Source: Vombatus ursinus (lineage: Eukaryota > Chordata > Mammalia > Diprotodontia > Vombatidae). From it: 64,000 nucleotides of DNA. Shown here in pieces: positions 57,719 through 64,000 of the stretch (position 1 is its first letter; the number at the start of each line of letters is the position of its first letter). The notes beneath the pieces are model-generated. The model had not been told where the DNA came from, did not search any database, and saw only the letters and a program-made list of their open reading frames with translations. The translations under genes were made by a program, and so were the position numbers. The stretch lies in the NCBI RefSeq assembly GCF_900497805.2, contig NW_020954581.1, positions 9,323,124 through 9,387,123 of the forward strand, given 5' to 3'.

Positions 57719-57970
57719 AAGCAGCTAGGTGGTTTTCTGCCTGTAGTCAGGAAGACCTGAGTTTAAATTCAATGTCAGACACTTACTAGCTGTATGACCT
57801 TGGTTAAGTCACTTTCCTTCCATTTGCTTCAGGTTCTTCATAAATAAAATAGAGATAATAATAATAATAATAATAATAGCATTTCCCTCCCAGAGTTGTG
57901 GGGAGGATCAAATGCGAAGATATTTATAAAGAACTCTGCAAACCATAAAGCTTTAAATACTACCTATTGT
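57719..57970 (+). repeat. THER1 CORE-SINE
   Basis: GAAGCAGCTAGGTGG, TGTAGTCAGGAAGACCTGAG, (AAT)n expansion at 57853-57880, GAGTTGTGGGGAGGATCAAA and CAAACCATAAAGC. Confidence 0.9.
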
Positions 57971-57999
57971 AATAGGTAGTTTATGATAACATAGGTATA

Positions 58000-58090
58000 T
58001 ATACACATACATACATATACATATATAAACACATATATGTATACATATAATATAGGTAGTATATATATTATATTATATTATAAAATAATC
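58000..58090. repeat. TA/CATA low complexity
   Basis: Imperfect CATA and TATA repeats. Confidence 0.9.
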
Positions 58091-58369
58091 AATGTGAAGA
58101 TTATACTAAAGCGTCCACTCTATACAAGGAACTATCTAGATTCTGGAGGTAATTTTCAAATACTTAGCATCTCAAATGGATCTATGATTTGATCAATGTT
58201 GGCAATCCCTCCAAGATTGCAGATTGCACCCCATCCATACCTGCTCATCCTGAGTAGGTCTTAATTATGTCCTCCCTTATGACTGCCACAGAGGGTACGC
58301 CCAATGTGTGGGGACCTTCCCTTGCTTTTACCTATTATTTCTAGGATAACAAGGGAGTACACATACATC

Positions 58370-58745
58370 CCATTGTTCAGTGTCTCTAATGCTTTTCCTC
58401 ATAAGTAGAATGTAAGCTTCTTGAGGACAAGAACTGTGCCATTTTTATTTTCTATCTCCAACACCACCCAGAGACTAAAGACAACAATGTGGTAATAGTC
58501 TTCCCTTCAAGAAGCTTACATTCTACTCATGGAGGAAACCATTAGACATACTCAATCCTTTAAGTACTACAAGCAATCTTCATGAACATATGTTACCAAG
58601 GAGCTCTCTTTCATATATATTTTCTTATATGTCCTGGTCTGTCTCCTCAACAACATCTGCTTCTTAAAGACAGAGATATATCACACTTTTTGTGTCCCTT
58701 TTGTACATAGCAGGTGTTCTACAAACATTAATTTAGTGGTCTACA
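58370..58745. repeat. Three L2 terminal fragments in mixed orientation
   Basis: 58370-58470 is plus (GTAGAATGTAAGCTTCTTGA). 58490-58575 is minus (CAAGAAGCTTACATTCTACT). 58640-58745 is plus (GTACATAGCAGGTGTTC). The first two overlap as inverted copies of the same segment. Confidence 0.65.
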
Positions 58746-60086
58746 ATAGACCCATCCTGAATACAGGCCTAGTTAGAGATATGTCACTGAATTACAGAAT
58801 AAGTGAGTGACTAGCAAAATTAGTCACTTAATTTGCTCAAGTCACTGAAGACTTCCAGGTCACTGATAAGAGAAACCATTGGGGGAAAATATGGAAAATC
58901 AAAAATGGGAGGACTTTGTGTGGTTGTTGTTGTAATAGTACTTAGATTATCTGTAATTTAAAACTGTATTCATTAATACATGTTAAAATGTTAGTAATTA
59001 GTTTTCACTTCTTTTTTATTATCATTTTGTTTCATTAGAAGACTGTGATCAAGAATTGTCTCATGTGTTTCTTCCCTTCAGGATTTCCTCTGCCCATCAA
59101 AAATTAATGCTAAAGCTCAGATTGCAAAAATTCCATAGCCAGGCTTACCTTTCTCCTGATATCCTCAATCTGATTTTACCTATCGTTTTCTGCCCTTGCC
59201 ACAGTCAGTCATTCACTGTCAGTTACTTATGTAAATGTCCTTCCTTCTACCTGTGGGTAGAGCCTTATTCTTCTTGTCTACTTCACCTTGTTTCCCTCTT
59301 TCTCCTGTATTTGTGTCTTCTTCCAAATCTCTTCATCATCTTCACCCACAGTGGCTTTAAGATTATCTATACCTTTGATATTCTGTGAAAACTTTTACTG
59401 GCTCAAATTAGGCACTAGTAACTGCAAGTAACTTATACCATACTCAACATGGTTAAGAGAGAATATTTATATAGAATCCTAGTATCATAGATCTAGAATT
59501 GGGCAGCACGCACAAAGGAAGGTATTTTTAATCCTTTCATTCTAGGAGTCACTAAATGATCATAGGAACATAAAGAAATGTCACCTTACAGAATCAAACA
59601 AATCACAGAATTCTGAGTTGGCTGGGACTTTTGCAGCATATTAGTCTAACCTGTGCCTGAAAAAGAATCCCAACTATAATGCACAAGTGATAATCCAATC
59701 TTCACTTGAATATTTCCAGTGAGGGGGAACCCACTGCTTCTTGAGATGGCCTAATGCATTTTTGGATAGTGCTGGTCATTAGGATTTGTTTTCCCTGATG
59801 TCAAGCCTAAATCTGTCTCTTTGCAGCCAATATATGTATTTATGACCTTTAAGGCCAAGCAATTACAAATCTAATCCCTCTTTCACATGACAGACTTTCA
59901 AGTACTTGAAGACTGTGACCAGGTTTCCCTTGAGTTCTTCTGGCTAAACATCCCTAGTTCCATCAACCACCCAATTTTTATAGGATAAGGATGCAAAGCC
60001 ACTTTTGTTTGACTTCATCAAGGAATTCTTCAACTTATCAGTGCCTCCAAAATGTAGGGTCCTGAACTGAGAATCCATGATTTTTT

Positions 60087-61035
60087 TATTACCATTTTAT
60101 TTTTTCCACTTAATAATACTTTTTTTCCCAATTACATGTAAAGATAGTTTTCAACATTCATTTTTATGATTTTGAGTTCCAAATTTTTCTCTGTCCCTCC
60201 CACCCCACCTCCTCTTGCATCCCACCCCCTCCCAAAGACAGTAAACAATCTGATATAGGTCATACATGTACAATGATGTTAAACATCTTCCACATTAGTC
60301 ATGTGAAAGAAGGATCACAACAAAAGGGGGAAACCACAAGAAACAAAAAAATAGTGAAAATAGTATGCTTCGATCTGCGTTCAGATTCCATAGTTCTTTC
60401 TCTGTATGTGGATAGCATTTTCTACCATGATTCTTTTGGAACTGTCTTGGATCATTGTGTTGCTGAGAAGAGCTAAGTCTATCATAGATGATCATCACAC
60501 AATGTTACTGTTACTGTGTAAAATGTTGTCCTGGTTCTGAGCATTTCACTCAGCATCATTTCATTTAGTCTTTTCAGGTTTTTCTGAAATTCATCTGCCC
60601 ACCATTTCTTATGGATAGCACAATAGTAATCCATCACATTCATATACCGCAACTTGTTCAGCCATTCCCCAGTTGATGGGCATCCCCTCAATTTCCAATT
60701 CTTTGCCACCACAAAAAGAGCTGCTATAAATATTTTTGTACATATGGGTCCTTTTCCCTTTTTTATTATATCTTTGATATACCTATATTGTAGTGGTAGT
60801 GGCTCAAAGAGTTTACACAGTTTTATAGCCTTTTGGGCATAGTTCCAAATTGCTCTGTGGAATGGTTAGATCAGTTCACAACTGCACTAACAATGCATTA
60901 GTGTTCCAATTTTCCCTCATCTTCTCCAACATTTATCACTTTCCTTTTCTGTCATATTAGCCAATTTGACAGGTGTAAGGTGGTATCTCAGAGTTATTTT
61001 AATTTTCATTTCTCTAATAATGATTTAGAGCCTAG
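60087..61035 (-). repeat. L1 LINE, ORF2 end and 3' UTR
   Basis: TCCCCAGTTGATGGGCATCC, TTTGCCACCACAAAAAGAGC, CCAAATTGCTCTGTGG and CAGGTGTAAGGTGGTATCTC are reversed marsupial L1. The minus-strand frame at 60482-60712 contains GCPSTGEWLNKLRYM, the L1 ORF2 C-terminus. The copy is 5'-truncated. A repeat of TCCATGATTTTTT (60073-60085 and 61039-61051) is the probable target-site duplication. Confidence 0.88.
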
Positions 61036-61192
61036 GGTCCATGATTTTTTAAAATATTTTGGTAACTATTTTCCTTTATAATCCTGTGTATTTTATTTAA
61101 TGCTTTTAAAAAGCATTATGCTAAAGAGAAATCCATAGACTTCTCCAGACTGCCAAAGGAATCCATGATATATAATAAAGATGAGGACCCCT
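61036..61192. mobile_element. Probable fossil DNA-transposon-like repeat inside CR1/L3
   Basis: AGGGTCCATGATTTTTTAAA, AGACTGCCAAAGGAATCCAT and GATGAGGACCCCTG do not belong to CR1/L3 or L1 and separate the two CR1/L3 parts. GGGTCC near the left and GGACCCC at the right suggest short inverted termini, as in hAT-type non-autonomous elements. The family name is uncertain. Confidence 0.4.
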
Positions 61193-63344
61193 GCTCTGGA
61201 TTTAGTCTGACCAGGACAAAGTGCAGAAAGACTATTATTTCCTTATTCCTGGTAGCTGTTTATTGCTTAATGTAGTCCAAGGCTATATTCATTTTTTTCA
61301 TTGTCATTTCACATTTAAATTATTGTTTGCAAACCAATAAAGCCCCCAATTGTTTTTTTCCAGACAAATTTCCCTCTAAAGAGGCCTCTCCAGTTTTGTA
61401 CTCATGAAGTCAATTTCTTATACCTAAGTTCAAGATTTTAAATTTATTAATATTAGATTATGTCACTTGTTTTAAGCCCAATGTTCTAACCTTTTAAGAA
61501 CCTTTTAGTTCTTACCTGTTTTAGCTATATGTCATCCTCAACTTTGATAAGGATGTCATCTATGCCTTTAACCAAATCATTGGTAAAAATCCCATCTGTG
61601 CCCTTCACCAAGTAATTGATAAATATGTCAAGCAGCATGGTCACATGACAAAATCCCAAGGGATAGCTTAATGTTTACTCTCAAAATGGCCCTAAGGAAT
61701 TTTAGACTGAGAGTATGTGAACTTCCCATTGTGATCTCTGGAGGCTAAGGAAATGCCCTAAATATCCTTAACATCCCCTTAATATGTCATTGTGGATTTC
61801 TTATCCCTGAATTTATCAAAACCCTTCTTGAATCTATTTATATACTTAAGAGGTATATAATGACATCTCCAGATAACAAGTTCCATATGCTTATAGCTCA
61901 TCTCATCAAGAATCCAAGAAGCAAATGAACGTAAATTTTGGATTAGCCCCAATCGTAAATAATACCATCAGTAAAGAGAAGCTTTCAACATGGGCACACA
62001 TGCAGATTTAGAAAAACATCCAAGGATGTCCTTTGTGAAATGAGAATTAGTTTGCCACCGCCCAGCAGCACCTGGTTTTTATGAGCACAAGAACAGTTTT
62101 CCATTCTGTATTGGAAAATGTAGTTTCCAGACATGAGTTGTCCCTTGGGAACATTGCAATTCCCTGTTCCCCAATTTCAGCATATGGCACAGGACTGCAA
62201 AGCCCAAACAAGTGAGCACTCCACAGAACCCAGAGTGGTGTGAGCAACAGTTTTCTCTCCCTGCCCCAACCTAGAGCTAGCTATATTGGAAGCAAAACTT
62301 GAGAAGTGTTGCTAGAACATACTGCAAATTACAAAATGTGTGGGTCTTTGGAACTGTTTTGAACATTTTCATATTTTCTAACTCCTGTTTTTACCAAGAT
62401 AACCAATGTAGCTTAGAATGTCTCACAAATATTTTCAAGACATAAAAAGTAACTTCTAGCATATTTCATGTGGGCTTTTCTTTTTTTAGCTTTTGCCTTA
62501 TACAATATCCATACTGTCTTAATTGATGATGCTAGGAAGAAATTATGGTCTTTTAGAATTGGGAAAAACTAGAATTAATCCAAAGGTTCTTACATTTCAG
62601 AGGAACTGTGAACTTGGTAAAAAAAAAGTTACATCTTCAATGTCATTAACTTCTAAATGAAATTTAGCCTTTCCTTCAATTATAAGCATAGGCAACAAAC
62701 ATTATTCTGAGAAGTGATCCATACTATGAAAAAGATTAAGAGTCCCTGGGATAGTCAGGTTTTTTATGACATTGGAAATTATTACATAAAAATATTACTT
62801 ATTTGTCATAATAGTTACCTGAATGACTACTCAAATATTCTGTCACCTAATTTATTTAAATCAATTTTATCACCCCTCTGCAATTATGAAAGGTCTTCTC
62901 TTCTCTTGATAGGGAAGCATTATTCCCATTAGGATTAATTAATGAAGTAATTAGAATTAATGGACATTTTCCAGTATAGAAGAGCCTAAACCTCATCTTA
63001 TAATATACCCATAAGATTTTGCTTCCAAAGATCAACCTCATAGAGAAGCAACAGCACAAAATACTTTAGCTCCTTTTATTTATTCTTATACTGTTATATT
63101 TTAGCAAATACTGGACCTGCCCTTTGGTTAAAGTTGTAGTATGCACCACAATTTATAAAATTTCCAACAACCCATGAAATAGATCATAAAAGAGAGGCTT
63201 CCAATTAGTGTTAGTTCCAGACACAAAGACAAGAGAAGCTTAACAAATTCCCTATTATGATTTGTTTAAAAGTTAGCCGATCATTATAATTTTGTCTATC
63301 ACAGTTTCAAAAATGAAAAACCATTGGAAAACATATTCAAATCA

Positions 63345-63600
63345 AGTGTAGTAGTTTAAAAAAAGCCCTAGATGAGGAGTCAGGGTACCCTGGCTTTTCA
63401 ATGTCATCCTGGGGCAAGTTGTATTGTATTAACTCCTGTCAATTAGGACATCTGTAAAATGGGTGCCAGTTTATTACCTTTGAGGTGTGTATATTTCATA
63501 GGATGTTATGACTCACATTGGGAAATTTTAATCAAAGTGGATTAAAATCTGAGAAATGCTAAACAAATATAAAGTCATTATTATTATATTATAAGCACAA
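63345..63600 (+). repeat. MIR/THER1-type CORE-SINE (degraded)
   Basis: GATGAGGAGTCAGGGTACCC, GACATCTGTAAAATGGGTGC and AAAGTCATTATTATTATA. Confidence 0.65.
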
Positions 63601-64000
63601 ACTATTTAATGAAAGAATATTGATCTAAGTGAATGAATGAAAGATTGAGGACAAGAATTCAAAACTCTTGCTAACTCACATCTAATACTCTTGCCTTTAC
63701 ATGTTGAGGTCACTATGTTCACTTGATCTGAGTACTTCATATAGGGATAAGTACAAAATTAAAGCAAGGTTTGCTTTTCATCAGACCCTCACCACCTCCA
63801 ATATAAGCTGAACTAATTTCTAAAAATTTACAAAGACAAATAATAACGGGGAGTTTTATCCTTTAAACAGGTAAATAATAATAGTTATCCTTTTTAAAAA
63901 ATTTTTTTGAAGATTGGTAGGAAAAAATGGTAGGAAAGATTCACATATAATTAGTTCGTGATACCAAATGCAAAGAATTAAATTACAAGTAAGCATATAT

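Larger units (their letters stand above)
59580..61960 (-). repeat. CR1/L3 LINE, long copy interrupted by other elements
   Basis: The left part (59580-60078) has TCCAGTGAGGGGGAACCCAC and ACTTTCAAGTACTTGAAGAC. The right part (about 61193-61960) has TAGTCTGACCAGGACAAAGT, AACTTTGATAAGGATGTCAT and CAAATCATTGGTAAAAATCC, continuing in CR1/L3 antisense order. The insert is described separately. Confidence 0.82.

Noticed and set aside
59056-59388. 110-codon plus-strand frame in the last intron
   Set aside because: It is a pyrimidine-rich stretch with no recognised domain and no match to the missing ADGRL4 exons.
60482-60712. Minus-strand frame with GCPSTGEWLNKLRYM
   Set aside because: It is the C-terminal part of L1 ORF2 within a truncated L1 copy, not a host gene.

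Overview
The window is an AT-rich, repeat-dense piece of a mammalian nuclear genome, almost certainly marsupial. It carries many marsupial-type MAR1 and THER1/MIR CORE-SINEs and short poly(A)-tailed tRNA-derived SINEs of the SINE1_MD/WSINE type. It also carries old L2, CR1/L3, L1 and RTE-type LINE pieces and many CA/TA/GA microsatellites. Family names are assigned from memory of consensus sequences, not from a search, and the species cannot be fixed from the sequence.

One host gene is present, on the plus strand: the middle of ADGRL4 (ELTD1), an endothelial adhesion G-protein-coupled receptor. Eleven coding exons lie between 6061 and 43307. All have GT/AG splice sites and compatible phases, giving 1733 coding bases. 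In order they encode a calcium-binding EGF-like domain (6061-6213), a second one (16440-16595), a linker (16995-17065), the GAIN domain (19069-19248, 19351-19534, 23485-23601, 27324-27529) and the GPS autoproteolysis motif with the tethered agonist (35596-35769). TM1-TM2 (37947-38150), TM3-TM4 (41874-42094) and ECL2 with the start of TM5 (43241-43307) follow. The first exons (signal peptide, first EGF) lie upstream of base 1. The exons for the rest of TM5, TM6, TM7 and the C-tail were not found and should lie beyond base 64000, so the last intron is longer than 20.6 kb.

Layout: 1-6060 is the end of the intron before the first EGF exon seen here. 6214-16439 is a 10.2 kb intron full of L2, CR1/L3, L1 and SINE copies. 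16440-19534 is a compact block of four exons. 19535-35595 holds three introns containing mariner-like MITEs, a young SINE, opposed CR1/L3 copies and a purine tract; an RTE fossil and a GAAA array with a 10-N gap also lie here. 35596-43307 holds the GPS and transmembrane exons. 43308-64000 is intron, with the longest stretches lacking recognisable repeats, a small CpG cluster at 44070-44194, a SINE dimer at 53243-53583 and a nested CR1/L3 - DNA-element-like - L1 structure at 59580-61960.

I found no novel biological system. The most interesting points are the in-frame extra EGF exon that the human protein, as I recall it, lacks, and several well-resolved retroposition structures.
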